Assembly (NCBI GenBank): GCA_030180135.1
Contig: CM058230.1
Location: 56,534,080 to 56,598,079, forward strand
Reading direction: 5' to 3'
DNA: 64,000 nucleotides
From: Orychophragmus violaceus
Taxonomy: Eukaryota > Streptophyta > Magnoliopsida > Brassicales > Brassicaceae
Part shown: positions 22,244-34,487 of the stretch, one piece after another
Position numbering within the stretch: the first letter of the stretch is position 1
Layout: every line of letters starts with the position of its first letter
Notes under the pieces: model-generated
What the model was told of the DNA's origin: nothing
Databases searched by the model: none
What the model saw: only the letters and a program-made list of their open reading frames with translations
Program-made: the position numbers and the translations under genes

Positions 22244-23420
22244 AGATCGCGAACCAAATATTGATTTTGGTTTATGACTTAATTAACTACGGTTTAAATC
22301 TTGGTTAATTAGGTCGTGGTAAAAGTATACATATGAGATATGTGTGCGCGGCTTTTACAGAAAACTGAAGCTCGCAGATCCGAAAGGATCCGTCACGAAC
22401 CCGAGAAATATGGATTTCTCGTAACTAATTGCCGTGATCTACTGATCATTGAAAGTGACGGGCCTGCGAATTTTGAAGCAGCAATGATGGGCCTTGACTC
22501 CGAAAATGATTGAAAGCCGCTGAATCCGAAATGGGATCCATGTCACAGAACCAAGTATGACTTGGGTTGATTTACCCGATGGTGTTGAAACCATTGTGAG
22601 TAAATCGATTTTCAAGAAGAAAAGTTGACATGGATAGTAGTATTCAAATGTACAAAGCTAGGTTGGTGTAAAAAGGTTTCAAGTAAATTCATGGTATTGA
22701 CTGTGAAGAAACCTAATCCCAGACACCATGCTTATGTCCATCCGGATTCTCCTAGCAACCGCCACTCATAATAGTTATGAGATCTGGCAGATGGATGTGA
22801 AAACAGTTTTCCTTAATGGAATTCTGAAAAAAGGATGTGTACCTGACACAACCTGAAGTTTTCATTGATCCTAATGAAGTTAGGAAGATATGCAAGCTTC
22901 ATCGGTCCATTTATGGACTGAAGCAAGCATCTCGGAGTTGGAATCTTCGTTTTGATGAAGCAGTCAAAAGGTTTGACTTCGTCAGGAACGAAGAGGAACC
23001 GTATGTTTACAAGAAGACTAGTGGGAGCGCAGTTGCATTTCTAGTATTGTATGTTGATAACATACTACTTCTCGGAAATGAAGTTCCATCGTTTCAGTCT
23101 GTTAAGACCTGACTCGAAAGTTGTTTTTCGATAAAATTATGGGAGAAACCGTATATATTCTTGGAATAAGAATCTATAGAGATAGATTAGATAATCTAAT
23201 TGGATTGTGTCAAGATACTTATGGTGATAAGGCCTTGCACAGGTCCAATATGCAGGATTCCAAGAAGGGCTTCGTGCAAATGACTCTTGGTATTACTCTT
23301 AGCAAGACGCAGTGTCTTTCGACACACGCTGAGCAAGGGCGAATGAGGGTCAGGCTACTGCTAAAGGCATTAGATGTCTTAAGATGGGATCTTAATTTTA
23401 GTGGGAGTCATTGTTATTAA

Positions 23421-24214
23421 TTTTAGTTATGATATGATGTTCGTGTAAACATAATTTGATTATGTTATTGAAATCTGACATCTGTATTATTTAATAATGG
23501 TTATTAAATAATAGTCCCAAAGTAATTTATGACATTTTATAGGTCATCAAGTATGTGACTTGATCATGAAACCCTATATGTAATAAATGACATAAATTAT
23601 GTTGGTCCCTGGTCGAGGTTGTTAAAGTGGGACATTAACAACCGCGTGAGACTAGTATGTGAGGTGACTGATGACTAAGTTTCATGGAGTCATTAATAAG
23701 AGTATTAAAGTCAATCACATAGATATGTGTTGGAGAACACATGATCGGACATGACCCACTTATGAGAAATCTACGGGATAATTATTTAAGTGTCATGAGA
23801 GTTTTCATTACGACTATAGAGTATAGTCCTTAGACATGAGTTCGTCATGTTTTCTTACATGTGAATTGGTCCGCTTTAACCTTGTCAAATGTCAGCCGTA
23901 ACTGGTGACTATAAAGGCATTGATTGGGCGTATCATGAAGCGTGTGAAGAGACAGGGATGGAACAAGATGGGATTTGTCCCTCCTATATAACAGGAGATA
24001 AATATCTCAGGGCCCATCGAAGATTTGATACTGAGAAATGTGTGGCCACACTCAAACGAGGTGATTGTCAGTCGTTTTTCTTGTCAGTATAAATCGGAGT
24101 TCGATGAACATGATCTTGGCTAAATAAGGGTGACACAGATCTTGCCTTATGCCAGATCGAGATATAGTGACGAAGGGATTGAAGGAATAGATGATTCCAG
24201 TACAAGTGGGAGAT
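23421..24214 (+). other. 3' untranslated region of copia A, between two polypurine tracts
   Basis: A first GTGGGAG tract lies at 23401-23407 and a second at 24206-24212, immediately before the 3' LTR. The ~800 nt between are conserved with B and F, including GGTCATCAAGT..GACTTGATCATGAAAC and GATGGGATTTGTCCCTCC (about 23966). It contains a 67-codon open frame (23889-24092) whose frame is not kept in D and F, so I treat it as non-coding. Confidence 0.6.
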
Positions 24215-24894
24215 TGTTGGGAATGTCCTGAAATCTATTGTACTTACACCAAGTGAAAGTCGTATTGTCAAGATGAGACAATCATATGACACTAGGTAGT
24301 CATAATGCTTTGCTAGAAGCCACTTATGATCAATGAGTTGAGAACTCGTTGCTAGTGTTATATGATCCTACATGGTCACACACCTAAGCAAACTGGACGT
24401 TAAAGACGAGGTTGATCATTAATGTAATGATCTAGTGAATGCATATTTGATATGCATTCGATATCAATATTCTGGGGCAGTGTCGATCGACACAAAGAGT
24501 GTGCCGATCGATGCAACTCGCGGATTACCAGATTAATTCGGTTTAATCGTTGGTTAATTCCGTTATGGTTTAAGTCGACATATATAAGATATATGGTCGA
24601 CCTAAACTGAATCTAACCTAATTCACAGCCACCAAAAAAGAAACAGAAACCTCTTGAGAGATCTGATCTCTAAAGGCACTAGCATCCCTTCTGTTCAGTT
24701 TGTGTGCGTGTGGATACCAGTAGAGGCGCAGCATTTGAGGCGCTCTAGATCTCGATTATCTGCAAATCTTCCGCTGCTAATCACCAGGTAATTCTGAGAT
24801 CCTAATGATTCAATTACATGAACCCTAGATCCTAGGCTTGGAATTTATACCTAGGGCTGCCTAATTGGATTAGGATATGCTAGAAATTCATTCA
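24215..24894 (+). repeat. 3' LTR of copia A
   Basis: Same length (680 bp) as the 5' LTR, with about 12 substitutions by eye, including one within the cassette (24480-24514: GTGCCGATCGATGC). Followed by the target duplication CGCGG. Confidence 0.95.
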
Positions 24895-24899
24895 CGCGG

Positions 24900-26469
24900 C
24901 GGCTCCGGTCCGACCAGCGACTTCCCGGCAATTAATTAGCTCTCCACGCCGACTTTTAGAACAAGACTATAGAGTATACTATATATGGACCGTCCTAATT
25001 ATTTTCTATAGGATATGCGTGAATTAACGAAAATTAATATATATTTTAAAACGTTTATATGAGTCGATCAACGGATCAAATATCTTTGAAAACTAAAAAA
25101 TATATTTCAATTTTGTGTACACGGGTATTTTAGATCACATTATTGGTATTCAGTTTGAATGTTTCAGATTTCAGTCCAGAATATTAATGTATGTATCCCA
25201 TTTAAAAGGTTTCTAATTATTAATTGATTAACACTCACATTTAACAAAAATAAATCAATTCACTAAAACAAGTAAACGTGGAGAAAAGTAGAGTCTTGAG
25301 GCGCCGATGGAGATAGGTATCAGATCAGATCGAGATGGCGTGGAGGAGACGGGGATGAGACTCAGCTGCGGCTAGTCTCGTCGGAGAGTCCATGGGAATA
25401 AGTGGAGGATGTGAGGTCGTCGTCGGGAAAAGGTGAGATGGGTTTCGGTTCTTCGGTGGATGGAAAGGCGGATATGGGTCGGCCCCCAGCTATGCCCGGA
25501 AAATCATCGGTGGTGACTGCAATTCTCGCCGGATCGCGCCGCAGGCGACGAACGAGTTGATACCGTAGATCATACCTACTCGTTGGTGCTTTCCTCTTAC
25601 GCGTTTTAGGTTTGATTAGACTCTTCCCGTCTTGGTAGGTTTAATTTAGGTTTGGTTTTACTTCTGGTTATCTCGTTGTAATCTCGGTTGCCCCCGGTTT
25701 GGGTTGGTTAAAATTAAATGTATATTAAAAAAATTAGGTTTATAGGACATATGAAGTCTAAAAATATGTAATTTTTTATGAATAAATAAATGCATAGTTA
25801 TAAAGAAAAGAACTATCATGCAATATTTAAATTACTAACTAACTGATTCCCATTCTCAAAGTGGTTTATTACTATTTTGAACTCGTCTTCTCGACAAATT
25901 ATTCGACAAAGCGAGTCATCCCGATGACTTATTTTCATCTCTCTGTTTTTTTGAACTCAGTTATATTTATACGAATTTCTCTAATCCCCAAGTTATATTA
26001 GTTCTTGAAAAAACTTCCATAATTGAGGCATTTGGACGACGAGATATTTTTTCGGTGTTAAAAAGCATTTCGGCAATGGTAGGAACAACCTCCATTTCCA
26101 CCTCGACATGAAGAAGAACCAAAGAGTGGAGCTCTCAAAACCCAAGACATAAAAAATAGCGCAACAACCGCAAGAGAACAAGTGATGATGAACACAATGG
26201 AGGCGCTTTTGTAAACAATGCTAAAACATATGGAAGAGATGAATCGAGCAAATAATTCAACACACTCGCCGTCCAACAGCTCTCCTTCTAGAAAATCATT
26301 AACGGCAGCGCTATCCAGCAAGACATCTCGACTCCATGAAAGCCGAAGAACATGGTAAATCCTCCACTTTGACAACAAATATGTTTCATCACCTATTCAC
26401 CACTAAAAGTCCAAACGGGAAAATCCTAGACATGAACACATCATACATGTTAACATCGATAACAAACAT
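24900..26469. other. Intergenic DNA with a GC-rich block; no clear gene
   Basis: 25290-25570 is unusually GC-rich for the region and one frame reads as a Gly/Ser/Arg-rich tail ending SRRRRRTS, but it has no recognised domain and stops lie upstream. It is probably the end of an old repeat or pseudogene. The rest is AT-rich and featureless. Confidence 0.4.
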
Positions 26470-26861
26470 CCTGATGGAGGTGTTGTCATATGCCCTAATC
26501 TAGTCGAAAATATCAAGAACGAGCTCGTCAAGTTCTTCAGCCAAAACGTATTTACATTTGTGTGATCAATCGAAGACATGATTGGAATCAACCCGTGAAT
26601 ATCATGCCACAAAGTAAACGTTGATCTTATGTACAAACCAATTATATGTAAGAGACATAAGCTTAGTCCAGAACAATCTCAGGCTGTCAATGACGAGGTA
26701 TAAAAGCTATTCAGAGCTGAATCAATCGTCAAATTCAAATACTCTGACTAGTTAGCCAATCTAGTTGTTGTTAAGAAGAAGAAAAAGAATGGAAAGTGAA
26801 GATTTTGTGTAGATTTCATCGATCTCAACAAAGCATGTCCAAAAAACAACTTCTAATTGCC

Positions 26862-26929
<68 letters not shown>

Positions 26930-28044
26930 TGGTCAAAGAGACAAATAGAAAACGAGCTTTTACCCTTCATTAATGCCTACTTCGGATACAATAAGATATT
27001 GATGCATCCAGGCAATCGATAAAATACATCCTTCATCAGAGATAGGGGATTTTCTGCTACAAGGTCATGGCTTCTGAATTAAAAAAGTAGGAGCAACTTA
27101 TCAACGTGTGGTGAATAAAATGTTCGCTTGCCAACTTGGCCTAACTATGGAAGTCTACATATTGATGATAGGTTCTTGAAGTCGTTAGTTTCAAGATATC
27201 ATATCAATCATCTGAGAACCTACTTCTACATTCTAAACGAGTATGGCATGAAACTCACTCTAGCAAAATGCGCCTTCGGCATAACATCTGGAGAATTCTT
27301 GGGTTACAATGTTACCCAACAAGGAATTAAGGCATATCCAAAACATATTGTTTCAATAATCATATTTTCCTCTCCTCAACTCATGAAGTATAATGACTTA
27401 CCCACTCTTAATCGATTCATCTCCAGATTGATCGACAAGTCTTTATTTTTCTACCAGTTGTTGCAAGGAAACAAACGTTTCAAATGAGACTACAAGTGCG
27501 AAGAGTATTTTAACAACTGAAGACCTACCTCACGAAACCACCAATGGAAAAACCAAGAGAAGAGGAAACCCTTTATCAATAAAACATAATATCTAGTGCA
27601 ACAATCAGTGGAGTCATGGTCCAAGAAGATCGATATGAGGAAAAACCAATCATGTGTATCAATAAAACCTTGGACAGAGCCGAGACCAGATATCCAACAC
27701 TAGATAAGGTGCTTACAGTAGTCACATTAACTAAGAATATCATAACCTACTTTCAGTTGCATACAATTGTCGTACTAACCAATGTCCCTCTCAAAACCAT
27801 CTTACACAACTATATCCAATATGGCAAGATGGCAAAATGGGAAGGTGAACTCAGTGAGTACACCCACGAATCCAAAGGCCGCACTAGCGCAAAATTGCAA
27901 GTGTTGGCTAACTTCATCATTGAACTCCCGCTTGAGATTTCTTATGACGATCTTCTAAAAATAATTAAATGGTATCTACAAGTTGATGGCTCATCATCCA
28001 TGCCCGGTTCTGGAGTTGAAATTTGGTTGGAATCTACGACATGA
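26470..28044 (+). pseudogene. Ty3/Gypsy (Tat-like) reverse transcriptase-RNase H relic
   Basis: Successive pieces match plant Gypsy pol: VDLMYKPI...KRHKLSPEQSQAVNDEV, VCVDF-type CVDFIDLNKACPKN, then YILNEYGMKLTLAKCAFGITSGEFLGY, LNRFISRLIDKSLFFYQLLQGNKRF, and the RNase H region ETRYPTLDKV...VLTNVPLKTIL and LQVDGSSSMPGSGVE. Stops and shifts are frequent and the catalytic YIDD region is lost. An (AT)31 tract (26864-26925) has grown inside the RT region after a LPHI codon. No LTRs were found. Confidence 0.85.
26864..26925. repeat. (AT)31 microsatellite inside Gypsy RT relic
   Basis: 62 bp of pure AT repeat between a CCCC end and CGGTTGGTCAAAGAG, which continues the reverse transcriptase reading (RLVKE). 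Expansion therefore occurred within former coding sequence. Confidence 0.95.
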
Positions 28045-31000
28045 GGAGTGTTGGAACAATCACTTCGGTTACACTAAGAAAAAATTAGGATATATGTTGT
28101 AAGTATTAATGGGTAATATTGGCTAACTATGCATGATAACATGACTAGATTCATCCATCCGTATGTTACATGTCAATGCTTGTTCCAATTACCAATTTAT
28201 CTCCAAAGATCCCCAAAATCGAAAACTGTCATTCACCTTTTTTGTTTATAAAATAGAAAATGGATATAGTGGGTCAAGTGGTTGAAGCACTTGTAACTTG
28301 TCAAAAATATATTATTTTGGTATTAAATGGTAAATGTTATTTCTCTAAATGAGTAGATGCATAAGCTTTCATCAAAATAAGATACTAAGTGGTTTGAAAT
28401 CTCATGTGTAGGAACATCATGTGAAAGTTTGGTGTTCAGCATGAGACGGTTGTTGACAAAAGTTTCCAATTCGCATATAACTTCAAATACTTATTTGATA
28501 AATAATAAATAAACTTTAGATTTAAGATGCTAACGCACATAGTTAAACAAACATAAAATAACCTCAAACAAGACGATAATAAAAATGTCAAATAAATAAT
28601 TGAAATTCTAGAAACTAGTTAGTAGAAACGCTATGTGTATGTTATATGTTTACTGGGCCTTGAACAAATCAACAATGTGGTAGACTCCATATTTGTTGGT
28701 ATATGAAATGGAAGTAGTAGTACATTCCAAAGCCAACATGAAAACAACACAAACATAATACTAATAGAATGAAGAGTTAATGAACCTCAACCATAACTTA
28801 CTAGACTAGAAAAGAGATAACTCCGGAGTCAAAATCACTACTAGTAAGATACCCCTAGTAACTATAGTTAAACTACAAACATTCTATTTCAAATAGGGAA
28901 ATGAATACGTAGATGCACTTTCCAATATACAAAAGACCATAGTGCTGGAAAATTATAACATAACTGAAAATGTTTCTACAAAATAAACTATGTAAATCAA
29001 CAACATAAAAACTTAAAAAATACAACTTACTTTAAGAGTTGGAATGCTTTGCATTTAAAAACCAACATTTTAGATTTTTTTGTATTTAATGTTTATTTTT
29101 TATTAATTAATTAATTTTAAATTTTTGAATAAGATTGATATATTTTACTTATTTTTATTTATTTTAGATTCAATAACGAAATTATAGGTACATCAATCAT
29201 AAAATATTTATATAAATGCTATGGTAGGATTCGCTATAAAGCATATAAGAGGTAGATCCTTAACATAAATATTAACAAAAGACAATATTTTTATAAAGAC
29301 CAGAAGACTAGATTTTTTTATAAAAATCGGTGGTGACAATCTCCCGATAAGATCTAACAAAACTAAAATTTCAGACAGTAAATCTTATAAGATTAGCACT
29401 GAAATATGAATTATAATCATTAACAAAAAAAAACTCGAGTAATATATTAAATCTATAACCAGTTAAACAAAATTATCAGAAGAAAACATTTCACATCAAT
29501 ATATTGGTATAAAATCACCAAACTAATGAAAACGATATATGAAACATTATGTTTTCATCAAGTATTTTACTTTTTCTATTTCAAAATTTAGAACCATATA
29601 TGCAATGTCATTGTAAAAACAAAAGAAATATTGGAGAAGATAAGTAGATAACCTTGAAGATTAGAGTTCAACTTGGAGTGAAGGAGGCGGTTGTCTCTAT
29701 ATCGTCATCGAACCTAAAAAATATGTTAGGGCAAATGTAATTTAGTTATATATAATAGAGAATGACTAACAAGTTTTAATTGGACTAAGTTATATTTATG
29801 GCCCACTATGAAATTAATGGATATTACTATTTAAAAAATATTACTAAGACTTTATCAACAAGTTAATGGATTCTTAAACCCAATAAAATATGATGAGTAT
29901 ATATTGTTTATAAATTTTCCATACTATCCTCAAATCATAATATTTTGAAACAAATATATTTCTAAACTACCCTTAAACCATTAATTATTAAATTCTTAAA
30001 ATTGAAATTGTAAATAGTTAACTAGTTAATTAATTTAACTTGATTATTTTTAGTATAACACTAATTTTATTCACTTTTGATTCCAAATATGTTATAAATT
30101 TTTTTTTTTCATTTGCAGGTTGTGTCAATGATTTTTTTTTATTTAAAGAAGATTACACCACATCTGAAAATGATTTTGAGAATTTATTTATGATCTTTGT
30201 CGACTTTACGATCATAAATTTCATTAACACTGATTGGAAATAAACAAAGCAATTCATTTCATCATGATTTGGTTTCTATTGTGATTGGTTAAAATATAGT
30301 ATGAAAAATGACTAAGGATTTTGTTTGTTTTCCTATTTGTTTAGAGATTACATTGAAAAAAAACAAATGTGTAAGTGATGCATTTGTGATTTATGGTTTT
30401 GATAATTAGAATAAAACATAGAGACAAGATGATTATGGTTGATTTTTTAAAATAGTGCAATGAAAAATGGATAATTATCTGATTAGATAAGGACAATCAA
30501 TTGTTCATCTTTTTTATAAGCATGATGATATGATTAAAAATGAATATAAAATTATACTGATGACTCAACTAATGTTTATTTGTATGTATTTGTTCCGACG
30601 AAGATTACCGCGATGAGATTATAATGTGTTGGTGGACTTATCTAACAGTTTTTTTTTTTGTTAAATATATTATTGATTAAAATGAGATTGTAAGTAATGT
30701 TGTGTTGGAGAATACTTCCATAAATAGTCGGATACAGTCTCAACAATTTCAAGGGATATAATTCATTGTTTTGCTAATGAAGTTATTAGCTATATTATTC
30801 AAGAAGTTAACCATGGTATATTTTGATTATTGGTAGATGTATCTTTAGCTATTTCTGATAATAGCAATGATTTTTTTTGCTTTATTGATAACATGAGATA
30901 GATAAAAAGGTTTATTGGTCTTATTCATGAGAAATACATTATTTCATCTTTGAAGTTTGTTGTTGACTCATTGTTTACTAAATATTTATTAAGTATGCAA

Positions 31001-31916
31001 AAGTAAGAGGACAATGTTATAATGCGGTGAGTAATATGTAGGGTGTATTAAAGTGGTTAAGATCTCTTACTTTGAGAGAAACTAGTTATGCACATTATTT
31101 TTTTCATATACTTCAGTTATTTGTCCTTGTAATTACTAAAAACGTTTCAAAGTTGAAGATTATGATACGATTTGACGACAAAGAATCAAAGAAAAAACTA
31201 GTAAATGTGAAAGTAACACAGTAAATGAATCGAATCAAGAACTTTCATTTCAAAGATTTGGTAATACTCAGAGTTCTCATTATAAAATATTATTATAGTT
31301 GGTTGATATATTTGGTTTATCAATAAAGTTCTTAAGTATATCAAAAGTAAAATGACTGAATAATATCAAAAGAAGTGAAATTAATGGTCTTCTCAAAAAA
31401 TTTTTTTTGCATATTTGTTTTTGTATTTTACTTACATTTAATGTTGTTTTTTTAGGACTCATAATAACTTATCAAGTGTTTTAAAAATGAAAAATTGATA
31501 TTTTAAATGTTATGTCACTAATGAAATCCACTAAGCAACAAGTGTACAAATTCATGGGTAATAGATGTGAATCTCTGATCAACAAAGGTTCTTCATTTTT
31601 GTGAGAATTATATAACTGAGTTGTTGGTTATGAAAGAAGAATTTATTGATTCAAGAAAGCAAGATGAAAAAGCAACATAACCAACAAGCATCACTACAAC
31701 ATCAAATGTTTTTATATTATACTGGATGTGAAAATTTAGGAGATACTGACTGTTTTAATGAGGTAAACATTGAATTAGTTGGTTGTGTTGCTTTTTTAGT
31801 CTTATCTGTTTAATTTAAGAGTTTGTAACCACACTATAATAAAAATATATTTTGTGTGATGAAGATTGCAAAGACTATTTTTGAAACCGGATAATTGATC
31901 AGTTTCTAAACAATTA
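28045..31916. other. AT-rich intergenic DNA, no gene supported
   Basis: Only short, compositionally driven open frames are present (for example 30040-30243 and 31280-31462), rich in Phe/Ile/Asn/Lys with no domain. Likely old, diverged transposon sequence. I see no RNA gene or clear repeat boundary here. Confidence 0.5.
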
Positions 31917-32414
31917 TCTTTTTACCTATAATGCACTAGCAAAAAAGCCAATAACTGCCATCTTATTATGTTGACACGTGGAAAAATCCTGCGTGTCTTG
32001 CTCTCCTTTTTTTGAGTAATATTTTGATTTTTAATATTTTCTGAATCCTTATACTAACCAAGCTTCTTTTTGGCTTCGTAAACCTTTTCAGTTTTAATGT
32101 AGCTGTTGGTATATTTAAATTAAAAAAAAAACCAGATAACTCCCCACGACTCCCAATCTCCCACGATCTTCTCCATTCCCTTTGTTACGTGAACGATGAA
32201 CCCTAACCATTTTATATTACCCATTGTTCCCGATAATAAAAGTTGTTTCTATCTTCTCCACAAAGAAAAAATCAACGAGTCGATTCCTATCAAAAGATTG
32301 CAGGTATTTTCTCAACCCTAATTTTTCCAATCTTTTAATCTGATTCAATAGCAGGGTGAGTAATTAAAATTTGTTCATTTTTATTTATCGGTTGATTTTG
32401 CAGGTTCAATCAAA

Positions 32415-32560
32415 ATGCCCATGGATTGTATATCTATTTCCGATTTAACTCAGTCGACTGGTGTGTGCAAAATCAAAGTTAGGATTGTTCGTCGATGGGG
32501 ATTTCCCAAAAAAGACAAACCTGCAGCATTCTCTGCAATCTTCTTCTTCTCGATACTAAG
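32415..32560 (+). pseudogene. RPA1-like OB-fold fragment
   Basis: Starts MPMDCISISDLTQSTG and continues KIKVRIVRRWGFPKKDKP, resembling the first exon of the RPA70-like single-strand DNA-binding proteins common in plants and in plant Helitrons. After DKP the frame shifts (LLLLDTK reads in another frame), and a donor-like AAG|GTACC follows. Only the N-terminal ~50 residues are present. It may be a Helitron-borne RPA gene remnant or a host fragment. Confidence 0.6.
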
Positions 32561-32988
32561 GTACCAAATTTCTTAATTTTTTTATTCATAGGTTTTTCCT
32601 TTCATCCATGTGATCTTTGTTTATCCTGTTACTCTTTATACCTTTAGTGAACCTAATGTTTGCAGTTTCTGGAATTAGCAGGGAAGATTGCTCAGATGAG
32701 TCAGCAGAAGTTTGCGCTGAAGGTGGTTATAGCAACTCTTTAGTTATCTTATCTTAGTTGTTGTTGTCCAGAGCTTTTTATTGAAGTTCCAGAAAATGCA
32801 AACAGTAGGTTCACTAAAGGTACATGGCAATGTGTATTTTCTCTCATTCTCGCATATGCTTGGTTCTGTTGTGTGGACATTAAGGTATTAATATAACTGG
32901 TCCCATTAACGTTCGCTTACCTTTGTGTTCCGAAGATCCTGTTATTTTGTGAACAGTTTTTCAAAATGTTGCTTTTGAATGTTTAAGG

Positions 32989-33571
32989 TTTTGGGGAGGC
33001 ACTGATGCATACAATTGGCTACATTTACACAAGAAAATCCGCTAAAGAAATCGGGAAACGAAAACGATTTATGAAATTCCTCTTCTTAGCGGAATAGGTG
33101 CAAGACAGAGGCCACCATATGAAATCTCATGTGATGGATGCTTCTGCTACTAAACAGAAAAGTTTTTGGGTTTTCTAACTGGCAAATATCACTTACTATT
33201 AAATTTTGTTTGGATCCGCAGGTCCGGTTTCGTTGCTTCAGTTGCAGGATGGAGTGGATAAGTTGAATGAACACCGAAGAGATGACAAGAGGAGCATATT
33301 CAGAAAGCTATTGAAGCTAAAATGGATGCTTTGCTTCATTCTCTTTGGAAAATAAAAGTTCTCGACATCGATTCAACTCTGTCTCAAGTTTGCGCATCTG
33401 TAAGATACCAAGATTCATCATATGACATCACATAACACAGCTTAGTAGTACTAATTAATTAAGATTGTTGTCTTTTTCTCTGTCTCACATGTGCTTAAAG
33501 ATCCAAGTGTATGGAAAGATGTTCTCCGAGCTCGATCCACATGACTAAGGAAACTTGGAACGATCTTCCAG
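32989..33571 (+). pseudogene. Captured DnaJ-X domain fragment
   Basis: Three exon-like blocks: 32989-33155 (FGEALMHTIGYIYTRKSAKEIG..., then RGHHMKSHVMDAS), 33222-33401 (VSLLQLQDGVDKLNE..., HIQKAIEAKMDALLHSLWKIKVLDIDSTLSQVC) and about 33492-33571 (VWKDVLRAR...LRKLGTIFQ). These are consecutive parts of the DnaJ-X domain found C-terminal to the J domain in plant co-chaperones. Introns are retained. An in-frame TAG (LAE*V, near 33097) and a shift in the second and third blocks make it non-functional. Confidence 0.85.
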
Positions 33572-34487
33572 GTGAGCAGAAAGCAAAGGGACAGTTTTTG
33601 CTTTAACATTTTTTTCCAATATCTGCCTAAACTCATTTGCTATACTTTGTTCTGATTTGGGATGATATTTTCCTATTATCTTTTTTAAGTAAATCTTTTA
33701 TTCAATGTGTTTTAGTTAAAGAAGATATAATAAAAATATTAAATATCCATATAATAAATAAAAGAGCAAAGAGGCCGGACAATAACAACAATCAGTGTGT
33801 ATATTGAGGGATGTTTGAGGTTTTTCTATTCACCACAAATAACACTAGCCAGATCACATAAAAGGGAGGTTTGAGGTTTTTCTTCCTTCAAATCTAGAGA
33901 AGATGGAATTAATTCCATTATAAAAAATCAAGAAAAAGGATAGAAATAGAAAGTTTATCCCAGTTCGACCAAAAAAAGAAGAAAGTTTATCCCAATAACA
34001 GCCTGAACGTTCCCAGTTTCGACATCCCAAGCAAGTTTGTGGTCTCGTGTCCATGCCGCTATCGTTTCATCGATGGGATATCTCATTGGACATGGTTATA
34101 CATAAAAAATGTGATAGTTCCGAAACAATATCATACATGAAAACCAAAAATATATCATACAATGCCAGCCAAACAAGCAAAATCTTCATGATTTGGATGT
34201 AACACGTTACAAGAAGATTTGTTTTAAAAATAAGAAATAAGATATTGAATATTTAAGGATGAATTAAAAAGGTGAAAATATCTAAACTCAGTAAAATCAG
34301 CTTTGTATCCTTTTTGTTCGGTTAATTCACGACCATAACTTTTTATCCCATTTTCTTATCTAATAATAATTTATTTAAGATACATTGATTTTCATAATAT
34401 TGTTTTATTAACTATTGACATATCTTTAACACTTTAAATTTTAAACAAAAAGAATCAGCCCGTGCAAACGCAAGGGCCGATCACTAG

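Larger units (their letters stand above)
20705..23420 (+). pseudogene. Decayed copia pol of element A
   Basis: Recognisable in order are the protease region (LDT near 20735), pre-integrase and integrase pieces (HTDVYGPMRT near 21385), integrase C-terminal pieces (21739-22140), reverse transcriptase (SIYGLKQASRSWNLRFDEA near 22900; YVDN at about 23052, where F has YVDD) and a short terminal stub. The RNase H part is mostly deleted. Many stops and shifts occur. Two segments not related to pol are inserted: a cassette at about 21292-21345 and an LTR-like block at about 22140-22365. Confidence 0.88.
17976..24894 (+). mobile_element. Copia element A (defective LTR retrotransposon)
   Basis: A 6,919-bp element with 680-bp LTRs (17976-18655 and 24215-24894) and a perfect 5-bp target duplication CGCGG (17971-17975, 24895-24899). 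A primer site TGGTATCAGAGC (18657-18668), complementary to the 3' end of initiator Met-tRNA, follows the 5' LTR. A polypurine tract AAGTGGGAGAT precedes the 3' LTR. The gag frame is nearly intact; pol is broken throughout and contains two inserted palindromic cassettes. By eye the LTRs differ at about 12 of 680 positions. Confidence 0.96.
31917..34487 (+). mobile_element. Non-autonomous Helitron carrying RPA-like and DnaJ-X fragments
   Basis: The 3' end is typical: a hairpin GCCCGTGC-AAAC-GCAAGGGC (34456-34475, one mismatch) about 8 nt before CTAG (34484-34487), followed by T. A candidate 5' end is TC at 31917 preceded by A; it is chosen by position and a nearby GACACGTGG that also occurs near the other Helitron's 5' end, so it is less certain. 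No Rep/helicase is present. It carries host-like exon fragments at 32415-33571. Confidence 0.7.

Noticed and set aside
23889..24092. Possible conserved small protein in the 3' UTR of the copia elements (also 43613-43858)
   Set aside because: The frame is similar in A and B but is not kept in D, E or F, where indels are not multiples of three; treated as conserved RNA.
30040..30243. 67-codon frame
   Set aside because: Composition reflects the AT-rich background (Phe, Ile, Asn, Asp); no start context or domain.
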